A DNA stretch of 64,000 nucleotides. Source: Cephalotrichum gorgonifer. Lineage: Eukaryota; Ascomycota; Sordariomycetes; Microascales; Microascaceae. Shown here one piece after another: positions 42,041 to 53,918 of the stretch (positions are counted from its first letter, which is position 1; each line of letters begins with the position of its first letter). The DNA lies in assembly GCA_900312665.1 (NCBI GenBank), contig ONZQ02000008.1, positions 1,240,001 to 1,304,000 on the forward strand, read 5' to 3'. A program made the translations under genes and the position numbers. The notes below the pieces were generated by a model. The model searched no databases. It was not told the DNA's origin and worked only from the letters and a program-made list of their open reading frames with translations.

Positions 42041-43087
42041 TCACTCTTCCTGAGGGAACCTGGCACCTCCCTGCCTCCTCACTTCATCTAGTATCTCCAG
42101 CACCCGAATAGTCTCCACCCAAGGCATGGTATCTTCGTTCTGCTTTCTCCCCACATTGATATCCAGCGCAACAGCATCAGCCTCCCAGTAGAAGCCCCTC
42201 CCGGGCTTCTCAAAGTCGTACTTCTTCCCCTCCTCGCTACCATCCAAATAAACGGTGAAAAACCCAGGCACGGAAGCTGCATCGCCCTCAACAACGACGA
42301 TGCCCTTCGTACCCTCGATCCTGCAGAAGTTACGGGCCGTCCTTGCATTCGTGGAAGAGGTAAGGATCCCTTGCTGTCCCCCAGAGAATGAGATAACCAT
42401 CGAGGAGGCGACGTCCACTCCGTGAATGAGATGCTGCGACGCGACAACTTTAGGCTTCTCGGCTTGGCCGAGGCCGACAAGGCCCCAGGTTAGGCTGTAG
42501 ATGCCGATATCGAGAAGACTGCCCGCGCCGAGGGATAGGTCTTTGTACCTCGATTCTGCTGGGAGCGATGCGATATCTATCTTTAGTCCGAAGTCGCAGA
42601 ACACACGGTGTACGTCTCCGATGACCTTGTCCGTATGAAGAAGCTTCTGAAGGGTCTTGACAAGCGGGAAGAACCGAGTCCACATCGCCTCCATGACGAA
42701 CACCCCCTTCTTCTCCGCCGCCTCAAACACCTCCCTCGCCTCCGCTACATTGAGCGTGAATGCCTTTTCGCAGAGGATATTCTTCCCATGCCTGATCGCA
42801 TCCAGGCAGTTCTCCTTGTGGAAGGCGTGCGGCGTGCCGATGTAAACGACATCGACGTCCGGGTCCGCGTAAACTTGCTCGTAGGTGCCGTAGACCGTGG
42901 GGGCCGTCCCGGGGATATGAGTCGCCACGAACGCCTTGCCTTTCTCGAGGGAGGATGAGCCCACTGCTTGGACGATGTGGTTCGCTTTGGCGTCGGAGCG
43001 CGAAAGGACGAGGTCTTGAACGAACCAGGAGGATATCAGTCCCGTGGCGACGATGCCCCAGCGAATGGTGGGCTTTTCGGTGGTCAT
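42041..43087 (-). CDS. GFO/IDH/MocA oxidoreductase (dihydrodiol/D-xylose dehydrogenase-like)
   Basis: Intronless, 348 residues from the ATG at 43087; the frame extends to 43225 but the earlier stretch is low complexity. The N-terminal Rossmann domain begins RWGIVATGLISSWFVQDL and has YGTYEQVYADPDVDVVYIGTPHAFH; the catalytic lysine lies in ILCEKAFTLN. The C-terminal alpha/beta domain has VMEAMWTRFFP, GAGSLLDIGIY and GTKGIVVVEGDA. The EAMWTRFFP and LLDIGIY motifs place it with dimeric dihydrodiol dehydrogenase / NADP+-dependent D-xylose dehydrogenases. It should oxidise a sugar or diol with NADP+ in the cytosol; the exact substrate is inferred. Confidence 0.94.
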   Translation of the reverse strand: MTTEKPTIRWGIVATGLISSWFVQDLVLSRSDAKANHIVQAVGSSSLEKGKAFVATHIPGTAPTVYGTYEQVYADPDVDVVYIGTPHAFHKENCLDAIRHGKNILCEKAFTLNVAEAREVFEAAEKKGVFVMEAMWTRFFPLVKTLQKLLHTDKVIGDVHRVFCDFGLKIDIASLPAESRYKDLSLGAGSLLDIGIYSLTWGLVGLGQAEKPKVVASQHLIHGVDVASSMVISFSGGQQGILTSSTNARTARNFCRIEGTKGIVVVEGDAASVPGFFTVYLDGSEEGKKYDFEKPGRGFYWEADAVALDINVGRKQNEDTMPWVETIRVLEILDEVRRQGGARFPQEE

Positions 43088-44993
43088 AGTGATGGACGGT
43101 GGCGATGGACGGTGGCGATGGACGGATCTGGTGAGATAGTGGTAGTTGAAAAGTTTGAGTGTCTGGAGTCTTCGAGGTGTGTGATGCGGGGAAAGTGACT
43201 CCGCGCGCCAATGTCCCGAATGCACGACAAGTGCCGCTACTCCCCGACGACTTTATCCGGGCTGAAGTGGAGCCACCCCGCCTTTGTTACCCCAATTTTC
43301 TAGATTGAGGTAATCGCGATGATAGTCTTGCATCTATGGCCATACATTGAAGTCTTCACGAATATCGCAGCGAAGCCGCGATAAGTTTAGATTTCTGGGC
43401 CTGGGATACTTTATCAAAACTATGGTAATGCAGATTTTCTTAGGAAGGTAGCTAGGTAACGTTTCCTGGGAGCATATGGGACGTATTGCATGCCATATAC
43501 GCCCTAGCCTGCCTATCCATGAGTGTGAGATGCCTCCTCTTCACAGGATCGAGTTTGAATGCAAAGGTGAAGTGCAAGAAGCAAGGAATGTAGGAGTGGG
43601 ACAATATTATTCCGGCACTAGGATTTTGGTAGTAATGCGTTCGTTACTAGGGAGGGCGGCAATGCTGGTTATGTAACCACTGCACCACCCGGTGTCAGGG
43701 AACTATGCCCTGGTTTTGGGAGTATGAGGTACGCTCTGCTCCCGTGGTAAACCGTATGGCAGTGATCTCGCGTTTAGGTGAGAATGCTCATAGTTGCTCT
43801 GCGTCATGTAGCAGCACGTCTGTGCTGCAAATGACGCCCCACATTTTCGGAGCTGGGCCGGACGTCCTCTCCTCCATACATGACGGGACCATCTGCTATC
43901 CCTGGTAGTACTGCGGGAGCAGACCAGGACTATCCGCATCTCACCTACCCGAATTAATCACACGTTCCAAAGTATACTGTTGTCCGCATCCCAGCCTTCC
44001 GCGAGATGCTGTTATCGCCTGTCGGTTCTACCTTAGAGACTCAGTAATATCTAGGTCACTACTTTGAACCTCTAAACCCCGGTACAACCCAACTGGGTGT
44101 CGACATAATCCCCATTCATCAAGCCATAAGCCTGAACTGGGAAAGCCCCACCGATACCCGGGTTCTAATAATATCTGGTTGCCGACTACCGATGATCGTC
44201 ATGATGATCGGCACCGCCGTACTCGCAGTGGGTTAGCCCCGGTGCAACCGCAGCATCGGTGTTTCCATCCCCACCTGCCACACGTCATGAACTGGCCCGT
44301 CCCTGAGACTTCTCCCACGCTCCCCCCTTCTCTCGAAGACTGCTGGCAATTATCCCCGTCTCCACCTCATATGGCGACATTCGTGTCAATAATTACGACC
44401 TATACAAGGACCTATTGCGGAAGCCCGCCGGCCTTGAATCACGGTATCCGAGCTGTTCTCTTGCGCAGGTACTGAAAAGCTCCCCGGATTCGTTACCGGC
44501 AGTCGGGCGTCACTCCAGAAAAGGCAAAAAGAGGCTATGTACTTCGGCCCTTACCGAAGCCAGACCTAGAAAGGAGAGAACTCATAGTCCCAATATAACC
44601 TACATCGAACTATTACGTCTCCACTCTGGTCGTTGTATAGCATGGTCGACACCCTAACCCTCTTCCCCAGATGACGCTATCGTCCTGCTAGTACTATTTG
44701 TACCTATTCCGCAATCCTTTTAGTGTAGATCACCACTGTTCCCCATTTTACCTTTGACGTGCTAGGTCGTGGCTCGTCCAGGGACCGGTTGTCGGCGACG
44801 CAACGTTGCCTAGGTACACCAGCATCGCCTAGGGCAAATTCACTATAATATCCCCATCCAGCCAGCACATTTGGTCAAGACAGAGCTGGCATAAATTCAT
44901 TGAAGCTATCAGCATTCAACCGAGTCCAAGTGTCATAGTGCCTTGCCCTGTCATTCCTTATCTCCCTTCCAGTGCTCCTGCGCCTCGATAAGC
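43088..44993. other. Intergenic region, no gene seen
   Basis: 1.9 kb between divergent genes, the largest gap here. Scattered small frames (43476..44657) carry no motif. No RNA or repeat recognised. Confidence 0.55.
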
Positions 44994-46984
44994 ATGCTGC
45001 CACGGCTTCTGAGTCCTCTGGCCCTTCTGCCTCTAGCCAGTGCGCTATGGCCGGCACCAAGAGAGATTTCCTCTGGAAATACTACTCTCTTCATAGACAA
45101 ATCTATAAAAATCACCTATGGGGGGAAACCAGTACGCCCGTCCTACTCCGCTCTTACCGGGACCACCCTTGAGATGCTAAGACAAGTACGTGCAGCTTCA
45201 TTACGTTCCAGGATACACCCCGGCTGCTGGGCCCAAATGTGATGACACCGAAGTCATCAAGGGCGGCGTTTCCCGCGCCCTAGGCGCTATATTCGATAAT
45301 AACTTCGTCCCCTGGATGCTTCGACCCAAGGGCTCCACGTTCGAGCCTGATGCGTCGGAGGAGAAGCACTTGGTGAAGACGTTGAAGATCTCCCACTCCG
45401 ACAAGAGTAACTCCGGTTGCTATAAGCCCGTGGCCGACGAGGTTGACGAGTCGTACGCCTTCAAGTTAGGTGAGGATGGCCATGCCAGTATTGACGCTAA
45501 GACTGCTATCGGAGTCCTACGCGGCCTCGAGACCTTCTTGCAGCTGTTTTATGAGCACACGGATGGCCACCACTGGTATACGACGATTGCGCCAGTCGAG
45601 ATTAAGGACGCGCCCCTGTTTCCCTACCGTGGAGTATTGCTCGATACGTATGCAACTGCACCCTCCCCCAACACAACCGCTTATCCTATCTTCTAACTCC
45701 TCGGCTTAGTGCGAGAATATTCTTCTCGGTGAAAGACATTGAGCGCACCATCGATGCCATTTCGTGGAACAAAATGAACCGCTTCCATTGGCACATAACC
45801 GACTCACAATCATGGCCTTTGGACATTCCGGCCCTTCCCGAGCTTTCTGCAAAGGGAGCCTATCACCCCGCTCTCACGTACTCCCCCGAAGATGTTGCGC
45901 ACATTCACGAGTTCGCAGCGCACCGTGGGGTTGAAGTCATCATGGAAGTTGACATGCCGGGTAAGTTGGCCGCCATTCTTCAGGAGTGTCGCGGTGCTAA
46001 TGCCAGCTAGGCCACATCGGTTCCGTCCAGTTCGCCTTCCCCGAGCTCATCGTAGCTTACAACGAGATTCCGTTCCACTGGTGGTGCTCCGAGCCGCCGT
46101 GCGGGGCCTTCAAGCTCAACGAGCCCGCGGTCGACGAGTTCCTCGAGACCATGTTTGACGACCTCTTGCCCCGACTCTCACCGTACACATCCTACTTCCA
46201 CACCGGCGGCGACGAGCTCAACCGGAATGACTCGATGCTCGACGATGGCGTGGGTTCCAACGATACCGAGGTCCTCAGGCCACTGCTGCAGAAGTTCATC
46301 GACGTAAACCACGACCGTGTGCGCAAGGCTGGCCTCGTGCCCGTCGTTTGGGAGGAGCTGGCGCTCGAGTGGGATCTGGATCTTGGAAGCGATGTAATCG
46401 TACAGTCCTGGCTTGGCGGTAAGGCTATAAAGACCCTGACCGGCAAGGGACACAAGGTCATCGTTAGCGATTACAACTATTATGTAAGTCGGAAACCCGG
46501 GAAACCCCGTATTATCCGCGATAACTAGGCCTGATACTGACTCCGCATGCCTTAGTACCTCCCCTGTGGGCGTGGGCAGTGGATGGACTACGACAACGGC
46601 GAGGCCTTTAAGAAGTTCTACCCCTTCGTCGACTGGTGCTCGCCTGCAAAGTCGTGGAAGCTCATCTACGCGTACGACCCCGTCGCTGGACTCACCGAGG
46701 AAGAGGCATCGAAAGTCCTCGGCGGAGAGGTGGCGGTGTGGACAGAGAGGATAGACGCGACCAACCTCGACGGCCTGCTGTGGCCCCGCGCGAGCGCGAT
46801 GGGAGAGATTCTCTGGAGCGGACGGTACGACGAGGTCGGCCGGAACCGGAGCCAGTACGAGGTCACCCCCAGGCTGGCGGACCTGCGGGAGCGCATGCTG
46901 GCCAGGGGCCTCGCGGCCGAGCCTGTTCAGATGACGTTCTGCACGCAGGGAGACGACCCGCTTGAGTGTGCGCGTATTGTTTGA
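44994..46984 (+). CDS. GH20 beta-N-acetylhexosaminidase, secreted
   Basis: Five exons: 44994..45131, 45187..45647, 45710..45960, 46011..46483, 46556..46984; 583 residues. Signal peptide about 1-18 (MLPRLLSPLALLPLASAL), then WPAPREISSGNTTLFID. The N-terminal zincin-like domain has GVLRGLETFLQLF. The GH20 barrel starts at FPYRGVLLDT and RFHWHITDSQSWPL; the catalytic pair is Asp351-Glu352 in YFHTGGDELN, with VPVVWEE and DVIVQSWLGG later and LDGLLWPRASAMGEILWS near the end. It removes terminal GlcNAc from chitin oligomers by substrate-assisted catalysis. The first intron (55 nt) is deduced from GTACGC .. GCTAAGACAAG; reading through it gives a stop. Confidence 0.95.
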
Positions 46985-47454
46985 GGGGAGAGTAGACGGG
47001 TGGAGGGCTGGACCTAGTTGTTGTGGGCAGACCTACAGACCTAGACCTAGATTATAACTTACTACCTGACAGAAGCACTAAAGATACTTGTGCAGTTTAT
47101 TACGGATGCTGCTGCCCACTGCGGCAGTATCTGACCTCGTTAGGGTTTGGCTAACTCCAGGGAAGCCAGATACCGTAGTACTGTGATTGTACACGAGCAC
47201 TGGACGATCGGCTCTCGGCGATGTCACTCAAGGACTTGGAAGCAAGCTAGAAGTGGGGCATGCCGAAGAGGAATGAACCTGGATAGCAGCACGAGCTATC
47301 CAAAGATCGGTCCCCAGGATTTCAAGTTTCTCAATTAACAACAAATATTGGATCGGACGAAGTTAAACTACTCTGATACTCGGAAAAAAAAATTAAGGGT
47401 TCGAACTAGTCCACGTCGCGGGGGACCATTGTGTCACTCATTCTGCAAACCATC
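46985..47454. other. Spacer between convergent genes
   Basis: 3' flanks of the hexosaminidase and DUF1996 genes, with an A9 run at 47383-47391. No gene seen. Confidence 0.6.
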
Positions 47455-48737
47455 TCACATAACCATCGCCCCGCCCGGCAGTTCCGTGAGCCAGCCATCG
47501 ATCTGCTCGTTCACAATAGTGGGAACGGTGCACTTGTTCTGCTCGGCAATGCTCTGGGTCTTAAGCATGGGGGCCGAGACGTAGGTGTGTGCGTCCATGG
47601 CCTTCTGGAGCGAGTCGTCCTTCCAGCCGAAGAGGTAGTCGGCGTGATGGGAGAATCCGGTCGGATCACCGCTAGACCAGACGAAGGGCTGGCTCCCGTC
47701 CTATTATTAACGTTAGTATCTTGCTAAATCGAGATGGGGAGGTGGGGGTGTTCAATTTGGAATATGAGAAAGGAGGGATACCTCAGGCCACTCCTCGTTG
47801 GCGAAGGCACTGGTCTGCCAGACGGTCTCAAGGAGGATCTGGGGGAGCTTGACGGGGTGAGTCGCGGGGCATGCGCCGCCGGATTCAAAGGTGCCTGTCT
47901 CAGGATACGCAACGTGGTCTTGGTGGTTTGCAGAGTCCAGGTTGACTCCATCCCAGCATGTGGGGAATCTGTGGTTTGCCATGATGCCGAGGGCGCATTT
48001 CGTCTTGGGGAACTCGACAGTCTCCGGGGCACGACTGCCTTGCTGTACAGGAGGATGGTCAGTACCCACACCGCAGGGAGCATAGCATTAACTGCGGAAC
48101 GGGGGCTCATACGTTTGCCATGCATGTGTAGGTAAGTTGACGGTAGCTCCTGGCCTCATCTCGGTCCCTATAGTTGACGTCACCGACCAGCATACGGAAG
48201 CCGGGCTTGAAGGCGGTGACGGTCGACCGCTGCTGGGTATCGAAGAGGGCGTCCGACATGTAATAGACAACCTTGCAGCCGAGTTAGATGGGACCTCACT
48301 TGTTCTCAGTTGGGGGATTTCGGCTTGCTTACCATTCCGCCGTTCGTACCTTCCATTCCTGCCTGTGCGATCTGCGGAACCCTCTTGTAGGTGCCGTTCC
48401 TGGCGCGGAAGTACAAGACCGCGGTCCAGTAGTTGGAGAAGTCTTCGGTGAACTGGCAGGTCGTGCAAGTGGAAAGGGCGGCGAGGTCATGAGCCTCGGG
48501 GTCCATGGACACGTTGAAAGAGTTCTGTCAGATATCAGCCACGGCCCTATCGACGCTATTCGGCTTGGCCAAGATACGTACGCCTCCGATAATCTGGTGC
48601 AGGTGAGGGGAGGGCGCCATTCCCGGGTTCACCAGGGGGTCGAGGCGCTGGACTGTCAGCTGGGAGCATCCGAATCGAAGGAGTGCGCTCGTGCGCGCAA
48701 CCATCCCGAAGGCTGCGAGGAGTGTATTGGCCTTCAT
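47455..48737 (-). CDS. DUF1996 secreted protein
   Basis: Five exons: 48737..48582, 48524..48333, 48271..48113, 48042..47782, 47700..47455; 337 residues, all introns phase 0. Signal peptide about 1-20 (MKANTLLAAFGMVARTSALL). DUF1996 is recognised from LRFGCSQLTVQRLDPLVNPG, PHLHQIIGGNSFN, STCTTCQFTEDFSNYWTA, GFRMLVGDVNYR, CWDGVNLDSANHQDHVAYP and GFSHHADYLFGW. The domain is common in secreted fungal proteins, sometimes followed by WSC; none is present here. Function unknown; an extracellular or wall-associated role is likely. The cysteines are conserved and the gene looks intact. Confidence 0.94.
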
Positions 48738-49874
48738 CTTCGTTATCCTCGATTTCTGGTTGACTTTTTTGAGAATAATGTCGGTGATAGTTAACAAGGG
48801 GCACGGAAGGGGGAGGGGACCTTGGTTTTGACCTAGCCAACTCTCACCATATACCAGCTGCCAGTCTGTCCCCGGGTATCCAATAGCGGCCCAAGGGCTC
48901 TTTTCGATTCTCAGTAGTTATCGCCAAGATATTGACATGACAGCACGGCAGTTGTAAGCGAGGATAGGGAATAATTATGACGGCATGAGATATAGTATAG
49001 TTTCGCCCACTGACTTAAGACCCAAATTAGCCGATGCGTGAAAACACCCACCAGACTGAAGTTTGCGGCCGCCTGGTTTGGGGGAGGTTATGGTCGTTAT
49101 ATCGCCTCGGCCGTACGGCTCGAAGGAAGTCCCTGTGTCACGACGGCGTGGAAAGGATGTTGGTGCTTGTCGCCAGTTCCCGGTGCCGGAGGTAAGGATC
49201 GATATCGGCAATCGAGGTTCGTCCACGTTTGGTCAATACACCGAAACAAGTATCACGCCTCTATCTCCAGTATAGATGTAGTAATTCCACGATTGTAAAG
49301 GCACTGGCCTGGAATGCCTGCTAGCGTTGACAGCGGCATGCTGTCACTTTGACATCCGTGGGGATGTACGCCCACTTTTCGCCACTCCCGACCTATATCC
49401 AATCCTTGTTTTCCACGCATCAATATAAGCAACATCTCGGACCGCCTATCTATATTAGTTTCTAATCAACTGTCAACAAGTCAAAAGCTTGTGCACTGCT
49501 CGGATGTGGCTTATCCTCTCCCAACCCCGCTTTTCTATTTACACATTAATCGCTAATCATATCCACGTGTCTACACCCCAGGAGATGGGGTAGCACTATA
49601 CCGCGCACTATACTGCAAATCAAACCAGACGAAAAGATTCTCACTCCGAGTGAGTGCTAATGTTTAACATCGTTTGCCTCTACCTAATATCAGTGTTTTC
49701 AGGCCCGATACAACTACCCCCCCTCAAGGCGTGACTTTGCTTCACGCGTGAATGATGCAATGAGTATATCTAATCGCCCCAGCCGTGAATCCCCGCCGCA
49801 GGAAGCTCTCCCTGAAATTCCTTTGACTCCTGAAATCAAATCTCCCCTCTCTCCCAGCTTCACTCACGCCCGCC
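48738..49874. other. Intergenic region between divergent genes, no gene seen
   Basis: Promoters of the DUF1996 gene and the small cysteine-rich gene. Small frames near 49000-49300 are not supported. Confidence 0.55.
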
Positions 49875-50311
49875 ATGAAACTCTCACTCATTCTCGCCAC
49901 CCTCTTCGCCGTGGGTTTGGGCCAGGGTCAGCAGAACGCTGTATGCACCGCCGAGCTCGTGGTGACGGACGACTGCGCGGACGTGATAAACCCCGTCGCC
50001 TGTTACAACCAGTTCCGATGGAATCAGAACACACTAAGTTGTGTTGATGGGACTGATAGGGCCGACAAGGCGAGAAAGGCAAGGAAACTCCTTTCACCAA
50101 TATTCTTGATACTTGACACTGGAATTCTGACTCGTTGGTGTAGATATGCGCCTGTTGCAGCTGTGTTGCGCCCCAAATGTGCAAGTGAGTTCAACCCGCG
50201 ATTGCTTCTGTGGAGAGACCTCACCCGGCCTCCCTTGTACGGCGAGTGAATATCGAATTACTGACACTTCTTATCAGCTGGGCGCGTCAACAAGGGCTCT
50301 GCACTGGGTAA
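49875..50311 (+). CDS. Small secreted cysteine-rich protein
   Basis: Exons 49875..50078, 50144..50184, 50278..50311; 92 residues. Signal peptide 1-19 (MKLSLILATLFAVGLGQGQ). The mature part has ten cysteines, including ICACCSCVAPQMC and a C-terminal RQQGLCTG. Intron 1 is best read as a GC-AG intron (AAAG|GCAAGG .. CTGAC .. TAG): without it the frame loses the cysteine cluster. Intron 2 is standard (GTGAGT .. CTGAC .. CAG). No family is recognised. Size, secretion and cysteine count suit a small effector-like or antimicrobial protein, but that is inference from layout only. The last exons are short, so transcript data should be used to confirm. Confidence 0.72.
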
Positions 50312-51528
50312 CTGGAGGGGATGAAGAATGTAGATCTAACATACATGGCTTGGATATATGCTAGGGACGTGTAATCGCAAGGGTGGTCTTGAGGGTACCG
50401 AGTTTGTACATCGAAGTGAACGCTGCAGTATATACACAAGATTTATACGCCCAATTACTCAACGCACCGCGTAGGTTCTATTCCTGATGACTGGCAGAGA
50501 TCCAAGGTCAAACGGCTCGTCGGGGTGTTTCGGCACTGAAACCCGTGGGGATTGACATAATCGCAGGTCGGACGGTAGTTGGAGCGTCCTGGACCTGTGT
50601 GCTCGCCAACCGCCGGCTGAGGTGCCAGACAATCTATCGGGTATTAACTTAATACTATGGCTAAAATTGGAGCACTTAATTCTCCGAGTACTACATGCAA
50701 CCCAAGTACTACATCCGGCTAATACGGAAAGACTGGGGTATTCGGCTGGCTAGCTTCCGTTTGTTAGTGGTATAATGGGACTTGATGTCCGCCAAGGGGC
50801 CTTTGGACGATAGCACGATATGTGTTCACCGCCGGTATGACTACGGAGCGGACGATTGCGTTAATCAACAGTTAGCGGCACGACGGTCCGAACCCTCGAT
50901 TTTAATTATTGTACTCAAGAATGGGGCCCCTTGGAATGAATGGAGGCAAAATACAACTATTCCAGCTTTCTCCCCAAAATTATATAGACCAAGACATTAT
51001 CACATGGTAACTACCAAGGCTTGAATGCCATTGTCGCCATTGGCATAGTCTTGCCAGCTATGTAGGGAAGCTATTGTTAGGAGCGAAACACATCTCAACC
51101 GGCCTTCCCATTTGATTTAGAAAAGGGTGGCTCCATATGCCATGGATTGACAAGGAGGGATGATGGGTTTAAAATACTACACGGCGCGGAAAACGGTGGT
51201 AGTGATGAATAGCATGTCCTATCTCCAAAGAATCTCTACTATGCCAGATATGTAAGCTCCAGGCGGGTGCATGGGCTTCCATGTACTGCCATCAGAAACG
51301 CGCCGTCCAGTTTGCGTATGAGACCACACTTTAGACGATAGTGAATACGCGCTTCCTACCCCACTCGCTCCACGGGCTCTCATCACCAGACCTGTTAAAC
51401 CGAACGCACGCCTCTCGAAATGCCTCCAGAGCGCCATTCCTATACCACGGACTGTGTCGGCGGAAAGGATCCACCTCAAACTGCCCCCCTACCAGACACC
51501 AAACATCAAACCGAGCCAAACATAGTCC
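50312..51528. other. Intergenic region, no gene seen
   Basis: 1.2 kb between the cysteine-rich gene and the 3' end of the Zn2Cys6 gene. No convincing frame. Confidence 0.55.
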
Positions 51529-53162
51529 TCAACGAGTCTTCCCGAAGAACCCCAAATCCCGGTCCACCTGCCCCTCCACCCACACCGGCCACTGGTTATG
51601 CACCCGGTGCTCCTCATCCACCTGCCTGTTAAGGTACTTCAGCCACCGAATCATGCCCACCTCCATACCGCCCTCCTTCCCAGGATCCTTCTTCCGGCAC
51701 CGGAATTGCGCCTCCATGATGGGGGTCATGATCTGCTTGATCGCGATCCAGTGCGAGGCAAGCAGGATCGTGACTTGGTTACCTGGGTCGATAATAACTT
51801 GGAATTTCTCGTGGGGGAGCATCAGCCACCACTCATAGTGCTTCTCAAGAATCTTGTACGCTGTATATAGTTAGAACATATGCTTGTGTCGGGTCGGCCG
51901 TAAACGCCTTACCTTCCCATGACGAAATGTAAAGAGTCTGCACCATATCCATCAGAAGACTTTGGTACTCAATCTCCACTGGATCCCGGCACAGTGGTCG
52001 CAGTCCCCCTACCGCCGCAACCGCCCTATCCGTCCACTGTTTCCGAATAAGCGGCAGAGCCGCCATATGCGGCTGCAGCACAGCCTGCGATCCTTTATCG
52101 ACGAGATTAGCAAATATGGGCTTAATACCCGCCTTCCACATCTTCACACCGACGATCAAGAGGCCGCGGATAAACGTCATATACTCCACGATCCCATCAT
52201 CAAAACGGACGGATTGGATGCTGAGCGCAAAGCAGGTGGCAACCAGTGCATTAGCCCCCTCGTAGGTGATATCTCTCCCGTCCACGCCATCCAGGGTCTT
52301 CTTGATGGCCTGGATGGCCTTGACTCGATGACCCATGGCACACGCCGTCAGGCTTGGATCCTTTTGGGCGAGGTCGGAAGCTGCGACTGCCAGGATGGCG
52401 TGCATGAGGTGCTCATTCTAACCACACTTTAGAATGTGGCTCAACGTTGGGGCTTTTACAAGCGCGCGCGCGTGTACTTACAGTCCGGGATATGCATGGG
52501 ATCTCGTGCGTCCAGATGTCCTCGTTGCCAAGAGGGTGGAGAGGATAGCATTTCAGCATGAAATGCTGGAAGCACCGCATATCCTGGGCGCTGAAACGGG
52601 GTATCTGATCATGTGGCTAGCGACATACAGTAGGGTCAGTCAAATATTGCGCCCATTTCGCTGGGACATATGAAAGCCGTTCATACATACCTGGTGGACA
52701 ATCTGCGGGTGCGGTGGGTAGTCGCACGTCATCCCTTGCCTTACGCAATACCCACAAGCCGGCCGGGCCTCTGAGCACTAGCAACCAGCTTGGGTCAGAA
52801 ATGTACGCCATGCTTTCCAGGTTTCTTGCCTTAAGGGAGCAGCGAATGTAAAATACCTTGATTCTCCGTCTTTTGCAAGCGAAACACCCTCTTCGGCTCT
52901 TCGTGTGCGATCGTCTCTCGAGCCTCTGCTTTCCATTCGACTCCGGCGTCGCCCTTACAACTCCGCTTCCCCCGGTAGAGGTGTGCTCCACAGCTTGACT
53001 AGACGAGTCAAAAACAATTGGAGTATAGTAGGAACTGCCTCCAGCCATGTAGCCCAGATCAACGTCTAAGAAGTCTTCCGGGTTTGAGTCTCCTTGGATC
53101 GAAGGCTGAAGCTCGAGAGGTTGCAGAGTGGAGAGGGACCAGTCAATATACTTGTTATCCAT
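51529..53162 (-). CDS. Zn2Cys6 transcription factor, UPC2-like type
   Basis: Five exons: 53162..52857, 52777..52691, 52616..52482, 52417..51913, 51860..51529; 454 residues. The zinc cluster is complete and split by intron 1: Cys93-x2-Cys96-x6-Cys103-x6-Cys110-x2-Cys113-x6-Cys120, in SRRGCFACKRRRIK | CSEARPACGYCVRQGMTC. The basic run before it (RRSHTKSRR) is typical. The rest has the fungal transcription-factor regulatory fold: FSAQDMRCFQHFMLKC, NEHLMHAILAVAASDLA and IYEG-like ITYEGANALVATCFALSIQS. This layout is that of UPC2-like/sterol-uptake-control regulators. The start may instead be at 53270 (36 more residues). It lies head to tail with the tannase gene on the same strand, so it could regulate it; that is only positional. 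Confidence 0.93.
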
Positions 53163-53918
53163 GTTCCTGACGCTGTCCGGGGGAGCTGAGAATGTGTCAC
53201 AATATTCATTCCTTCGTGGCCCGTAGTAAAAGAGAGCTAAAGACGTTATCTTAAAGGCCTGATCGTTCACGATTGAAGCATAGAAATAGTCCGGTGCGTG
53301 CCCTGTCTAGATGATGTTGAGGCCCTGATTGAGGACGAAGGTGGCTTACGTGTGTCACAGCTGTGGTGGCAGTGCTGAGGCCGGTTATGACACCGCCACT
53401 AGTCCTGGGCCGGTACCGCCACATCATTGGCCTGGTTGACTTATTGTACCTAAGCGGTGCGACAGGGGGAGTGCCGATCGCTCCAAACATTACGTGTAAG
53501 CCCAGGCCCGGGCGGCATGACATTTGCCGGGGCCGGCACAGGGCTGAACGGGGGACCTTTTCGGGCTCTCCGGCGGTAGACGTCCTTCAACCACTGACGG
53601 AAGGGCCGATTGGTAAAGGTGTGAAATATCGGTCTGCGTCAACGGAAATCTGATTGACGAGGGTGAGCATAGACCATTCAGCTGAACATGACGAGGACAT
53701 AAGCCAGAGACGAAACGCCGTATAGGTCGCAAAAGGAGCACTATTTATGATATGTATTGTATTCTGCATCGACCATACCGGTATTACTCCACACGAGTTT
53801 CTAAACCAATCATTAATGCTAAATACTAAAAGGCACCATCACTTGGATCCCGAGAACCCAGTCTAAATATCTACCAAAGGAAGGAACAAGAAAACGAAAC
53901 AAGAGAAGAAGAACTTAG
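53163..53918. other. Intergenic region, no gene seen
   Basis: Upstream of the Zn2Cys6 gene and downstream of the tannase gene. Apart from the possible N-terminal extension of the regulator (to 53270) nothing is recognised. Confidence 0.55.

Noticed and set aside
50755..50815. Possible tRNA 5' half (TTGTTAGTGGTATAATGGG)
   Set aside because: It looks like a D-arm, but no anticodon stem, T-arm or matching acceptor follows.
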